DNA of 64,000 nt from Streptomyces olivaceoviridis. GTDB lineage: Bacteria; Actinomycetota; Actinomycetes; Streptomycetales; Streptomycetaceae. Below the pieces are notes generated by a model. It made no database searches. It saw only the letters and a list, made by a program, of their open reading frames with translations, and was not told the origin of the DNA. Shown here piece after piece: positions 7,492-15,899 of this stretch (position 1 is the first letter of the stretch; each line of letters starts with the position of its first letter). The stretch is from assembly GCF_014650115.1 (NCBI RefSeq), contig NZ_BMUI01000001.1, forward strand, positions 62,001 to 126,000, written 5' to 3'. The position numbers and the translations under genes are program-made.

Positions 7492-9037
7492 CGTCGGCCG
7501 TCCACGACGTGCTGCTGTCGAAGGCGTTGGCTCCGCCGTTGCTCGCTATGTAGAGGTTGTGGTCGTAGTGGCGCAGGTAGCGCGTCGGGTAGTTGTACGA
7601 GGCGAACGAGGTGCCGGTGCCGCTCTTGCCGGTCTGCGGACAGAAGGTGGCGTCGGCCCGGAACTGGGCGGTGCCGTCCATCGGCTGTCGGTAGACCCGG
7701 TAGTTGGAGTGGCGCAGGAAGTCACCGGGGTAGTTCCGTGACTCGAAGGAGACGCAGGAGCCGTCGGCCAGTCCCCGGCGGACGATCCAGGTGGCGTCGT
7801 TCTTGTCGAGGGACGAACTGCTCGACGTCACCGGCGAGATGACGGCCGCGTCGTTCTGGTGGCGGACGTAGTCGCCGGTGCAGCAGGAGGTCGTGGCGCG
7901 CAGGGATGTCTCGGAGCCGGGGCTCGGCGTGCCGGTGCTGCCGGTCGGGCCGCCGTAGCCGACGGAGACGATGTCGGCCTGGACGGCGTTGTCGGCGGCG
8001 TCCGTCGGGATGCCGGCGGTCATCACGCCCTCGAAGAAGGACCCGATCGAACCGTTGCTGTTGTCGCCGCCGGTACCGAGGACGATCGCGCCCTCCTGGT
8101 GCATCGGCTTGTATCCGCCCGCGGTCGGCTCACCCCCGGAATAGGTGGTCGTCAGCCCGCCCGATTGGGCATTTCCGTATTTCAGCGCGAAATGGTCCTG
8201 GCCGTTGTTCTTCAGCAGCGCGGTCACGAACGGCAGCGGGCCGGTCCCGGTGTTGGAGGTGTTCTTGCTGTACCCGGCGTCGGACTGGAACAGCCCGTTC
8301 TCCAGGTCGGCCTGCACCCAGGGACCCTGCCCGTAGCAGGGCGAGAACCAGCACTCGGTGCCGAAGTTGATGGCGTCCATGTGGCCGTTGCCGGTGTCCA
8401 TGTTGTTGGTCTCGGCGTTGCCGTAGTCGAAGCAGCAGCGGTTGTTGACGTGCGTGCCCGAGGTCACCATGTACATCCCCTCCGCCTGCCCGTTCACGGC
8501 CACGCCCGAGGTGGAGTTGTCGCGGTACCCCATGCCGGCGGAGATCTCCAGGCCGTAGACCTGGTGGCCGCCGGCGGTCACCGGCAGGGCGTCCGCGGGT
8601 GCGCCCACATCGGCGGCCCCGGCCCCGCCCGCGCCCTCGATCGTGAGGTCGTTGTGGCGCGGGGACTGGTCGTGGATCTCGGTGATGACGCAGGTCGTAC
8701 CGGAGCAGAAGGAGTCCTGGGCCGCCGCGTCCGCATACCCGCCGGCGGACAGCGGACCGATGTTCGTCTTCGCCCCGTCCTTGGCGCGCTGCACCTGGTA
8801 CAGCGGTCCGTTGTACGACGCGTACAGCGCCCGGACCAGGCTGTGCGCGGCGACACAGGGGGTGCCCGCGGCGGCGTAGAGGTCACAGGGCAGCGAACTC
8901 GCGGCGGCGGCCGGGGGTGCGCCGGTGCCGAGGAACAGCGCGGCGAGGGTGGCGCAGACGGCGAGGAGGGAGAGGAGGGCGCGGGGTGTGCGGGGGGCGC
9001 GCGGGGCGCCGGGGGCGCGGGGGGTTCTCGACGGCAC
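7457..9037 (-). CDS. Secreted alpha-L-arabinofuranosidase B (GH54 catalytic domain + CBM42)
   Basis: 526 residues, GTG 9035-9037 after GAGGTG. The N terminus has an Arg/Pro-rich n-region, a hydrophobic core (LLSLLAVCATLAALFLG) and an Ala cleavage site near residue 45. The mature enzyme begins SLPCDLYAAAGTPCVAAHS, the typical GH54 opening, and is Cys-, Gly- and Asn-rich through about residue 365. Residues ~385-526 form a CBM42 arabinose-binding module with repeats of the type SFxSxNYPxxxLRHxxxxxY. Expected to release arabinose side chains from arabinoxylan or arabinan outside the cell. It is inserted, in opposite orientation, between the sensor kinase and its likely regulator. Confidence 0.92.
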   Translation of the reverse strand: MPSRTPRAPGAPRAPRTPRALLSLLAVCATLAALFLGTGAPPAAAASSLPCDLYAAAGTPCVAAHSLVRALYASYNGPLYQVQRAKDGAKTNIGPLSAGGYADAAAQDSFCSGTTCVITEIHDQSPRHNDLTIEGAGGAGAADVGAPADALPVTAGGHQVYGLEISAGMGYRDNSTSGVAVNGQAEGMYMVTSGTHVNNRCCFDYGNAETNNMDTGNGHMDAINFGTECWFSPCYGQGPWVQADLENGLFQSDAGYSKNTSNTGTGPLPFVTALLKNNGQDHFALKYGNAQSGGLTTTYSGGEPTAGGYKPMHQEGAIVLGTGGDNSNGSIGSFFEGVMTAGIPTDAADNAVQADIVSVGYGGPTGSTGTPSPGSETSLRATTSCCTGDYVRHQNDAAVISPVTSSSSSLDKNDATWIVRRGLADGSCVSFESRNYPGDFLRHSNYRVYRQPMDGTAQFRADATFCPQTGKSGTGTSFASYNYPTRYLRHYDHNLYIASNGGANAFDSSTSWTADVSWAVAAPWAP

Positions 9038-9311
9038 GGTGCACCTCGGGTTCGTCGTGGGGCGAGGTCTGTCCGGAATCCCGAACGTCGTTCGATCGAC
9101 ATGCCGGACCTGTTCGCCTGCGGAATTACTGCGGATTCCAGGAAATGCGCGGGCACGGCACGGGCGATTGCAGGGGCGATTGTTTGTGTACCGTCAAGAC
9201 ACGTCAACCCCCGCCGCACCGGACCATGCCGAGTCTTTACGGGCGCTCTGTGCCAAGCAGTCCGTACCGAGCCGTTCGATAGGAGCCGTTCGTGACGCGC
9301 CCGCCGGCCGG

Positions 9312-9929
9312 TCAGAGGCTGGTGAGCAGACCGTCGAGCGGGGCGGGTATGCGATCGGGATCGAGGGCCTCGACCAGGACACGGCCGTAGTGGATCTTCC
9401 GCCCCTTCTTCGTGCCGAGGAAGCGCCGCAACTGCTGCTGTGCGGTGCGGCCCCGCTGCGCGGGCTGACACAGGAAGGTCTTCAGCGCGCGCAGGTCGCC
9501 CTCCGCCCGGACCAGTTCCGCCACCCGGGTCACGCCCAGCGCACGGATCAACTCGTCCTCCAGATCCGCCGCGCAGACGAAGAACCCGTGCTGTGCCGCA
9601 CCGGCCCGGTCCCAGCCGCGGGCGTAGTACGGGCGCTCCCGCTCGTCGCACAGGCCGGTGAGGCGCAGGCCCAGTCCGGCCGGCCCGAGGAGGCCGGCGA
9701 ACCGCCCGACGTTCATCGCCCCGCCCATCGGCAGGACGCAGACCCCTTCGGCCGCCAGGTCCCGGCCGCGGCCCGCGGCCAGCGCGCCGACCGCCGCCTC
9801 GTCGCTCGGCCCTTCGAGCAGGACTGCCGCCCGGACGGACAGCCGTGCGGCCAGCTCCCGCGCGGGGCCTCCGGGCCCACCGGCCGCCCACGCGGTGACC
9901 GCCTCCCGGAACGCCCCCATGTCAGCCAT
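9312..9929 (-). CDS. TOPRIM-domain protein (OLD-like nuclease/ligase fold, no ATPase)
   Basis: 205 residues from ATG 9927-9929, chosen because GGAGA stands about eight bases upstream. The TOPRIM signature is VLLEGPSDEAAVGALA near residue 34, giving the acidic Glu, followed by CVLPMGGAMNVG and a second acidic motif, CDERERPYY; these form the metal site of OLD-type TOPRIM domains. The C-terminal half (LKTFLCQPAQRGRTAQQQL, FLGTKKGRKIHYG) is basic. No ATPase domain is present, unlike full OLD nucleases. Stand-alone TOPRIM proteins of this length are widespread in Streptomyces; nucleic-acid cleavage or transfer is inferred from the fold only. Confidence 0.82.
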   Translation of the reverse strand: MADMGAFREAVTAWAAGGPGGPARELAARLSVRAAVLLEGPSDEAAVGALAAGRGRDLAAEGVCVLPMGGAMNVGRFAGLLGPAGLGLRLTGLCDERERPYYARGWDRAGAAQHGFFVCAADLEDELIRALGVTRVAELVRAEGDLRALKTFLCQPAQRGRTAQQQLRRFLGTKKGRKIHYGRVLVEALDPDRIPAPLDGLLTSL

Positions 9930-10004
9930 GAGCCGAGTCTCCGCCCTTTCCAGGGCCCACGGTAGGGAATTTCCGCGAGCGCGCACCGATCCCTGCGGCC
10001 GGCG

Positions 10005-10330
10005 CCCGCCCGAGACGCCGGCCCCGGCCGCCGTACCGGCTCCGGTGCCGACCCCTGTACCGGCTCCGGGCCCCGACCCTCACCGCCGTACCGGCTCCGG
10101 GCCCCGACCGCGTACCGTCGCCGACCCCCTATCGCTGTACCGCTTCCTGTCCACGACCCCCGAGCGCCGTACCGTCTCCGGCTGCCGCTTCCGACCGCCG
10201 TACCGCCACCCGTCTCCACCGCCGTACCCCTGCCGTCCCCGCCCCGGCTGCCGTACCTCCACCCCCCTGCCCCACGGCCGCCCGTCCCTCCCCCCGGTAC
10301 CCGTGCCCCCTGTCCGCCCCCGCCGGGGAA
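10005..10330. repeat. Degenerate GCCGTACCG repeats in the TOPRIM-regulator spacer
   Basis: The 443-bp spacer 9930-10372 has no credible gene. From about 10005 to 10330 it contains many diverged copies of a unit like GCCGTACCGGCTCCG, spaced 15-35 bases apart and strongly strand-biased (pyrimidine-rich on +). Open frames crossing it give only Arg/Gly/Tyr or Pro/Arg low complexity. The promoter of the response regulator lies at its downstream end. Confidence 0.6.
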
Positions 10331-10360
10331 ACGCTCGGTTCCTGTCCGGGCCGTCCGGCG

Positions 10361-10373
10361 TAACCTGTGGCGA
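10361..10373 (+). promoter_or_regulatory. Probable leaderless promoter of the response regulator
   Basis: A -10-like TAACCT at 10361-10366 ends six bases before ATG 10373, and there is no purine-rich ribosome site, so the transcript probably starts at or next to the start codon. Confidence 0.4.
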
Positions 10374-11017
10374 TGGACGACGAGATGCCCCGGGACCACC
10401 GGCCCGGCACACGCATCCGGGTGCTGCTGGCCGAGGACCAGGGCATGATGCGTGGCGCTCTCGCCCTGCTGCTCGGCATGGAGGAGGACATCGAGGTCGT
10501 GGCCCAGCTGGGCTCGGGCGACGGCATCGTGGACGCCGTGCTCACGCACCGGCCGGACGTGGCCCTGCTGGACATCGAGCTGCCGGGCATGAGCGGGCTG
10601 GACGCGGCGGCCGAGCTGCGGGACCAGGCTCCCGACTGCCGGGTGCTGATCCTCACCACCTTCGGCCGGCCGGGCTATCTGCGCCGGGCCATGGAGGCCG
10701 GTGCGGCCGGGTTCCTCGTCAAGGACGGGCCCGTGGAGGAACTGGCCGCGGCGATCCGGCGTGTGCTCACCGGGGAGGCCGTGGTCGATCCGGCGCTGGC
10801 GACCGCCGCGCTCAGCGCCGGGCCCAATCCGCTGACGCCCCGTGAGCGGGAGGTGCTCACGGCGTCGGTGGACGGGGCGACCGTCGCCGACATCGCCGGC
10901 AGGCTGCGCCTGTCCGAGTCGACCGTCCGCAACTACCTCTCCTCCGCGATCGGCAAGACCCGCACCCGCAACCGCGCCGAGGCGGTACGGGAGGCCCGGC
11001 AACAGGGCTGGCTCTGA
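10373..11017 (+). CDS. NarL/FixJ-family response regulator
   Basis: 214 residues. Receiver domain: acidic pair Glu21-Asp22, phospho-acceptor Asp67 in VALLDIELPGM, the switch Thr in LILTTF and Lys in FLVKDGP. Output: LuxR-type helix-turn-helix from about 150 (LTPREREVL, VADIAGRLRLSESTVRNYLSSA). The sequence is DesR-like and the natural partner of the HisKA_3 kinase at 6127-7491. ATG 10373 is chosen over the GTG two codons earlier because a -10-like TAACCT just upstream suggests a leaderless message. It ends with TGA 11015-11017; a scarred partial copy of its 3' end follows. Confidence 0.92.
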   Translation: MDDEMPRDHRPGTRIRVLLAEDQGMMRGALALLLGMEEDIEVVAQLGSGDGIVDAVLTHRPDVALLDIELPGMSGLDAAAELRDQAPDCRVLILTTFGRPGYLRRAMEAGAAGFLVKDGPVEELAAAIRRVLTGEAVVDPALATAALSAGPNPLTPREREVLTASVDGATVADIAGRLRLSESTVRNYLSSAIGKTRTRNRAEAVREARQQGWL

Positions 11018-11083
11018 GCGGGCCCCCCGCACCCCGGTCACTCCGTCACTTCCGGCCTCGCGTGTGCCGCCCCCCTCCAGGCC

Positions 11084-11192
11084 GACCGTCGCCCACACCG
11101 CCGGCAGCCTGCGCCTGCGCCTGTCCGAGTCGACCGTCCGCTCCGAGCGGGGCCTCCCGCACCACGCACCCCGGTCACTTCGTCACGTCCGC
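11084..11192 (+). pseudogene. Decayed partial duplication of the response regulator 3' end
   Basis: Bases 11084-11140 repeat the HTH-coding segment 10879-10930 (shared GACCGTCGCC, GCCGGCAG, CTGCGCCTGTCCGAGTCG), with a six-base insertion and point changes. Bases 11145-11190 then repeat the post-gene sequence 11016-11050 (GAGCGGG, CCGCACC, CCCCGGTCACT, CGTCAC). The roughly 85 bp between these blocks in the original is missing in the copy. No functional frame remains. The rest of the 360-bp spacer up to the exporter start holds nothing recognisable. Confidence 0.7.
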
Positions 11193-11377
11193 GTTCGGAG
11201 TCGTCCTTCGGCGCCAGGAACTCCCTGAGCCTTCTGCGGTGTCTGCCCCGCCGCCATGACACCGCGTCAGTAACCCATGGATCGGTCAAGGATTCGTTAG
11301 GGGCCCGAAGCAACGGAATAGTTGCCTGTGCATACGAGGTTTACCCAGCACTTATGACACGCGGAAGGCCCCACCCC

Positions 11378-13120
11378 ATGCCAGAGACGACGACCGACCA
11401 GCCCACCCGGAAAGCGGGCGGCGCCGTGGTCCCCGTGCTCGCCTTCGCGGGCATCGTGGTCGCGGTGATGCAGACGCTGCTCGTGCCGGTCATCAAGGAC
11501 CTGCCGCAGCTCCTGGACACCGCCCCCAGCAACGCCACGTGGGTGCTCACCTCGACCCTCCTGTCGGGCGCCGTCGCCACCCCGATCATGGGCCGGCTCG
11601 GCGACCTCTACGGCAAGCGCCGCATGCTGGTCCTCAGCCTCGCCGTGATGGTGGTCGGCGCCCTGGTCAGCGCCTTCACCGACCAGCTGCTCACCATGAT
11701 CGTCGGCCGTACCCTCCAGGGCTTCGCCATGGGCGCGATCCCGCTCGGCATCGGTCTGATGCGCGACATGCTGCCGCGCGAGAAGCTGGGCTCGGCCATG
11801 GCCCTGATGAGCTCCTCGATCGGCGTCGGCGGCGGCCTCGCGCTGCCCGCCGCGGCCCTGGTCGCCCAGCACACCGACTGGCACGCCCTGTTCTACGGCG
11901 CCGCCGGCCTCGGCGCGCTCGCCATCCTCCTCACCTTCCTCGTCGTCCCCGAGTCCCCGATGCGCGCCGCGGGCTCCTTCGACCTGCTCGGCGCGCTCGG
12001 CCTGTCCGCCGGTCTGGTGCTGCTCCTGCTGCCCATCACCAAGGGCAGCGACTGGGGCTGGTCCTCGGGCACGACGCTCGGCCTGTTCGCCGCGGCCGTC
12101 GCCGTCCTGCTGCTGTGGGGTCTGTACGAGCTGCGCGTCAAGGCGCCCCTGGTCGACCTGCGCACCACCGCCCGCCGCGAGGTGCTGCTCACCAACCTGG
12201 CCTCGATCATGGTCGGCGTCAGCTTCTACGTCGTCTCGCTCGTCCTGCCCCAGCTGCTCCAGCTGCCCACCGCGACCGGCTACGGCCTCGGCCAGTCCAT
12301 GGTCGTCGCGGGCCTGTGCGTGGCCCCGCTGGGCCTGACGATGATGTTCACCGCCCCGGTGTACGCCCGCCTGTCCGCCCGCTACGGCCCCAAGGTCACC
12401 CTGATCACCGGTCTGGTCGTCATCGCGATCGGCTACGGCGGCGGCCTCGGCCTGATGGACGCGGCCTGGCAGACGATCATCACGTCCGTCATCCTCGGCG
12501 CGGGCATCGGCCTCGCCTACTCCTCGCTCCCCGCGCTCATCGTCGGCGCGGTCCCGGCCTCGGAGACCGGCGCGGCCAACGGCCTGAACACCCTGATGCG
12601 GTCCATCGGCACATCGGTGTCGAGCGCCGTCATCGGCATGGTGCTGGCCAACACCGCGAACAACGTGAACGGCGTCGCCGTCCCGACCATGCACGGGTTC
12701 CGGGTGTCCTTCCTGATCGCCACCGCCGCCGTCGCGGTGGGGCTGGTCCTGGCGGTCTTCCTGCCGAGGGCGGCTCGCCCGGCGCAGCACACCCAGCTGC
12801 GGGCGAGCAGCGAGGAGGAGGCCAACCTGGAGCGAGCCGAGGAGGTGCTGCGCGGGTTCCGGGGGCGGATCCTGGACGCCGGCGGCACGCCCGTCGCCCG
12901 GGCCAAGGTCACCCTGATCGACCGCCGGGGGCGGCAGGCCGGCGCCACCGTCTCCGCCGAGGACGGCAGCTACGCGCTCGCCGTGCCGGCCCAGGGGGCG
13001 TACGTGCTGGCCGCTCGGGCCTCCGGCCACGGGCCGCTGGCCTCCTCGGCGACGCACTCCGGTGAGGAGCGGGCCGTCGCCCTGGACCTTTCGCTGCCCG
13101 GGGAGACCGTGAACGCCTGA
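11378..13120 (+). CDS. MFS multidrug exporter (DHA2/14-TM type) with C-terminal carboxypeptidase-regulatory-like domain
   Basis: 580 residues from ATG 11378 after GCGGAAGG. About 14 membrane segments span residues 20-465, with the MFS loop GRLGDLYGKRRM after helix 2 and the helix-4/5 motif typical of drug:H+ antiporters (GRTLQGFAMGAIPLGIG). After a charged linker (EEEANLERAEEVLRG), residues ~495-580 form a beta-sandwich like CarboxypepD_reg/CNA-B domains (RGRILDAGG, VTLIDRRGRQ, DGSYAL). Such a tail is seen in other Streptomyces MFS proteins; its role is unknown. Substrate not predictable. Confidence 0.88.
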   Translation: MPETTTDQPTRKAGGAVVPVLAFAGIVVAVMQTLLVPVIKDLPQLLDTAPSNATWVLTSTLLSGAVATPIMGRLGDLYGKRRMLVLSLAVMVVGALVSAFTDQLLTMIVGRTLQGFAMGAIPLGIGLMRDMLPREKLGSAMALMSSSIGVGGGLALPAAALVAQHTDWHALFYGAAGLGALAILLTFLVVPESPMRAAGSFDLLGALGLSAGLVLLLLPITKGSDWGWSSGTTLGLFAAAVAVLLLWGLYELRVKAPLVDLRTTARREVLLTNLASIMVGVSFYVVSLVLPQLLQLPTATGYGLGQSMVVAGLCVAPLGLTMMFTAPVYARLSARYGPKVTLITGLVVIAIGYGGGLGLMDAAWQTIITSVILGAGIGLAYSSLPALIVGAVPASETGAANGLNTLMRSIGTSVSSAVIGMVLANTANNVNGVAVPTMHGFRVSFLIATAAVAVGLVLAVFLPRAARPAQHTQLRASSEEEANLERAEEVLRGFRGRILDAGGTPVARAKVTLIDRRGRQAGATVSAEDGSYALAVPAQGAYVLAARASGHGPLASSATHSGEERAVALDLSLPGETVNA

Positions 13121-13273
13121 CGGGACGCCCCGGTCCGCCGTCCGGCGGTCGCAGCACCGTCCCGGCCGATCGCGCCGGGTCCCCGCGCCCCTTGCACCGC
13201 ACCCCCTGTCCATGAGTGACGGGGGGTGCGGCAGCATGGGCGCCCGGACCGACGTACGACCGAAAGGCGCTCC

Positions 13274-13924
13274 ATGCCCGCCGCTCCCCAGCCCGAGATC
13301 CTGGCCGCGTTCGAGGCGGCGAAGGGGTTCATGCCCCTTGACGAGGGGCTCGCCCTCTACGACGCCGCCGTCACCGCCGGCCGGCTCGGGCTGCCGCTGC
13401 TGGAGGTCGGCACGTACTGCGGGCGCTCCACCGTCCTGCTGGCCGACGCCGCGCGCGCGGCCGGGGTCACGGCGCTCACCGTCGATCATCACCGGGGCAG
13501 CGAGGAGCAGCAGCCCGGCTGGGACTACCACGACCCGGAGACGGTCGATCCCGAGGTCGGCCTGATGGACACGCTGCCCGCCTTCCGGCGCACGCTGTTC
13601 AGGGCGGGGCTGGAGGAGCACGTGGTCGCCCTCGTCGGCCGCTCCCCGCAGATCGCGGCGATCTGGAACTCCCCGCTCGGGCTGGTGTTCGTCGACGGCG
13701 GCCACACGGACGAGCACGCCACGGCCGACTACGACGGCTGGGCGCCGCACGTGGCCGAGGGCGGGCTGCTGGTCATCCACGACGTCTTCCCCCACCCGGA
13801 GGACGAGTTCACCGGCCAGGCGCCGTACCGGGTGTACCGGCGGGCCCTTGGTTCCGGGGCGTTCGCGGAGGTCTCGGCGACCGGCTCGCTGCGTGTCCTG
13901 CGGCGAACGGGAGCGGGGATCTGA
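13274..13924 (+). CDS. Class I SAM-dependent methyltransferase (Methyltransf_24)
   Basis: 216 residues, ATG 13274 after GAAAGG. SAM-binding motif I is LLEVGTYCGRSTVLLADAA near residue 43; VDHH follows strand 2; FVDGGHT is the Asp-containing motif of the Methyltransf_24 subgroup; LLVIHDVFPHPEDEF closes the core. Small single-domain enzyme without membrane segments. The partner substrate is unknown. It precedes the murein amidase by only 22 bp, but that gene appears to have its own leaderless promoter. Confidence 0.87.
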   Translation: MPAAPQPEILAAFEAAKGFMPLDEGLALYDAAVTAGRLGLPLLEVGTYCGRSTVLLADAARAAGVTALTVDHHRGSEEQQPGWDYHDPETVDPEVGLMDTLPAFRRTLFRAGLEEHVVALVGRSPQIAAIWNSPLGLVFVDGGHTDEHATADYDGWAPHVAEGGLLVIHDVFPHPEDEFTGQAPYRVYRRALGSGAFAEVSATGSLRVLRRTGAGI

Positions 13925-13933
13925 GGCCCCGGT

Positions 13934-13947
13934 TAGAGTCGCAGACG
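13934..13947 (+). promoter_or_regulatory. Probable leaderless promoter of the murein amidase
   Basis: TAGAGT (13934-13939) fits a -10 hexamer and lies seven bases before GTG 13947, with no ribosome site between. Confidence 0.45.
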
Positions 13948-14918
13948 TGTCGTACGTTGGCCCGGACTTCGATCCCCCGCAGCCCCGCCGGCCCCGGCGG
14001 CGCCCGCTGACCGTGGCGCTCGCCGCCCTGGTGCCCGGGGCGCTGCTCGGCTGGGTGGTGTACGAGGCGGTCGGCGGCGGTGGCGGTGCGGACCGTACGG
14101 CCTCCCCGGCGCCGCGCGGCTCCGCGGTGTCCTCCGCCCCGGCCGCTTCCCCGAGCGGCGGGAACGGCAGAGGCGACAGCGGCGGCGGTGACGACGGCAA
14201 GGCGTCCGGCTCGCCCTTCGCCCGGCCGGGCGGCTCCGGCCCGCTGGGGGGGAAGATCGTCGTCATCGACCCGGGGCACAACCCGGGCAACTTCCGGCAC
14301 ACGGCCGAGATCAACCGCCCGGTGGACATCGGGACGAACCGCAAGGAGTGCGACACCACCGGCACGTCCACCAACGACGGTTACACCGAGGCACGGTTCA
14401 CCATCGACGTGGCGCACCGGCTGCGGGACCTGCTGGAGCGGCAGGGCGCCACGGTGAAGCTCACGCGCGACGGCGACAGTCCGGCGTGGGGTCCGTGCGT
14501 GGACGAGCGGGCCCGGATCGGCAACACCGCGCGCGCGGACGCGGCGATCTCCATCCATGCCGACGGCTCCTCCCCCGGCGACCGCGGCTTCCACGTCATC
14601 CTGCCGGGTTCCGTGCACGCGGGTGCCGCCGACACCCGTGCCATCGTCGGCCCGTCCCACGATCTCGGGGTGCGCATCGCGGGCGACTTCCTCCGCGAGA
14701 CGGGGGAGCCGCCCTCCAACTACCTCGGCGACGGTACCGGTCTCGTCACGCGGACGGACCTGGGTGGTCTCAATCTGTCAACGGTTCCGAAGGTGTTCAT
14801 CGAGTGCGGCAACATGCGCGATAGCAAGGACGCGGCACTGCTGACCAGCGGCGCCTGGCGACAGCGGGCGGCGCAAGGGATCTCTGAGGGAATCGTGAGT
14901 TTCCTACGCGCTTCCTGA
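13947..14918 (+). CDS. Membrane-anchored N-acetylmuramoyl-L-alanine amidase (Amidase_3)
   Basis: 323 residues, GTG 13947. A short basic cytoplasmic N terminus (PRRPRRRP), one transmembrane helix (LTVALAALVPGALLGWVVYEA), then a Ser/Gly/Pro-rich linker (50-100) place the enzyme outside the membrane. The catalytic domain starts at KIVVIDPGHNPG (zinc His), continues with YTEARF (zinc Glu), ISIHADG (zinc His) and ends with FIECGNM (catalytic Glu). It cleaves the bond between N-acetylmuramic acid and the stem peptide in peptidoglycan, likely in growth or septum remodelling. Length and motif order fit the CwlM/Ami family. Confidence 0.93.
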   Translation: MSYVGPDFDPPQPRRPRRRPLTVALAALVPGALLGWVVYEAVGGGGGADRTASPAPRGSAVSSAPAASPSGGNGRGDSGGGDDGKASGSPFARPGGSGPLGGKIVVIDPGHNPGNFRHTAEINRPVDIGTNRKECDTTGTSTNDGYTEARFTIDVAHRLRDLLERQGATVKLTRDGDSPAWGPCVDERARIGNTARADAAISIHADGSSPGDRGFHVILPGSVHAGAADTRAIVGPSHDLGVRIAGDFLRETGEPPSNYLGDGTGLVTRTDLGGLNLSTVPKVFIECGNMRDSKDAALLTSGAWRQRAAQGISEGIVSFLRAS

Positions 14919-15001
14919 CCGGCGGGCGGAACCGGCCGGACAGCCGGATCTTGCGGACGATAGTGTCTACCGACGACGAGACGACCTACGAAGGACCTGA
15001 A

Positions 15002-15793
15002 GTGAATATCCGCTCCCTCACTAGAGGCGACGGCGTGGTGATCGGAGCAGCGGTGGTGCTGTTCATCGCGTCGTTCCTCAACTTCTACACCTACTCCGGC
15101 TTCGGCGCTGAAGTCAGCCGGAGCGCGTGGGACAACCTGGGCATGGGCCTGGGCACCTACATGGGCGCGGTGATCGGTGCCGTTCTCATCGTCGTCAACC
15201 GCTGCCTGCCGCAGCCGCGCAAGGTGGCCGGGCTCGACCTGGCCGCGGTCGGCACCGCCTTCGCGATCCTGGCGGCCTGGACGCTGCTGTGGACGCTGAT
15301 CGACCTCGACAACGTGGACGCCGGCGCCGGTCTCGTCCTCGGGTTCATCGCCGCTCTCGTCCTGTCCGCCGCCGCCATCGCCACCCCGCTGGTGCCCGCC
15401 CTCCAGGCCGCCCTGGTCCCGGCCCCCAAGCCGGTCGCCCCGCAGCCCTACGGTGCCCAGCCGCCCGGTGGTTACGGCTACCCGGGCGCCCAGCCGCAGC
15501 AGCCCTACGGCGCGCAGCCGCAGCCGGGGCAGCCGTTCGGGCAGCAGCCGCCGGCCGCGCAGGGTGCCGTCCCGGCGCCGCAGCCGGCCGCCGCGGACTT
15601 CTCGCCGTTCTGGTTCGCCGTGCCGGTGCCCCGTCCGCTGTTCTCGGAGGACGGTTCGCCGAACCAGATCGCCGAACTGGCGCCGGGCACCTGGTACCTG
15701 GCCGTCGAGCAGCGCGGTGCCGCGCTGGTCGCGCAGACCCAGGACGGCCGCCGCGGTGTGCTCCAGGACACCTCGGGCATCCAGCGCGGCTGA
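15002..15793 (+). CDS. DUF5336-type membrane protein with Pro/Gln-rich tail
   Basis: 263 residues, GTG 15002 behind GAAGGA. Four hydrophobic segments occupy residues 10-145 (VVIGAAVVLFIASFLNF, MGAVIGAVLIVV, AFAILAAWTLLWTL, GLVLGFIAALVLSAA). A tail of QPYGAQPPGG-type repeats (150-200) and a short conserved C-terminal block (SPFWFAVPVPRPLF, GTWYLAVEQRG) follow. The pattern fits actinobacterial DUF5336 proteins. Function unknown; the PYG/Q-rich tail resembles those of envelope proteins that meet in membrane-bound assemblies. Confidence 0.78.
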   Translation: MNIRSLTRGDGVVIGAAVVLFIASFLNFYTYSGFGAEVSRSAWDNLGMGLGTYMGAVIGAVLIVVNRCLPQPRKVAGLDLAAVGTAFAILAAWTLLWTLIDLDNVDAGAGLVLGFIAALVLSAAAIATPLVPALQAALVPAPKPVAPQPYGAQPPGGYGYPGAQPQQPYGAQPQPGQPFGQQPPAAQGAVPAPQPAAADFSPFWFAVPVPRPLFSEDGSPNQIAELAPGTWYLAVEQRGAALVAQTQDGRRGVLQDTSGIQRG

Positions 15794-15899
15794 TCCGCAC
15801 CACCGCACCGCACCGGCCCCTCGCCCCTTCCGGGCGGGGGGCCGTTGTCGTACAGTCGCCTCCCGGCCGGTAACTGACGCTCCGTCAGGAGGTGGGCGC

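Noticed and set aside
11297-14374. A 1025-codon frame on the - strand
   Set aside because: Antisense to the MFS, methyltransferase and amidase genes, which have clear domains; composition (Gly/Arg/His-rich) is that of a GC-skew shadow frame.
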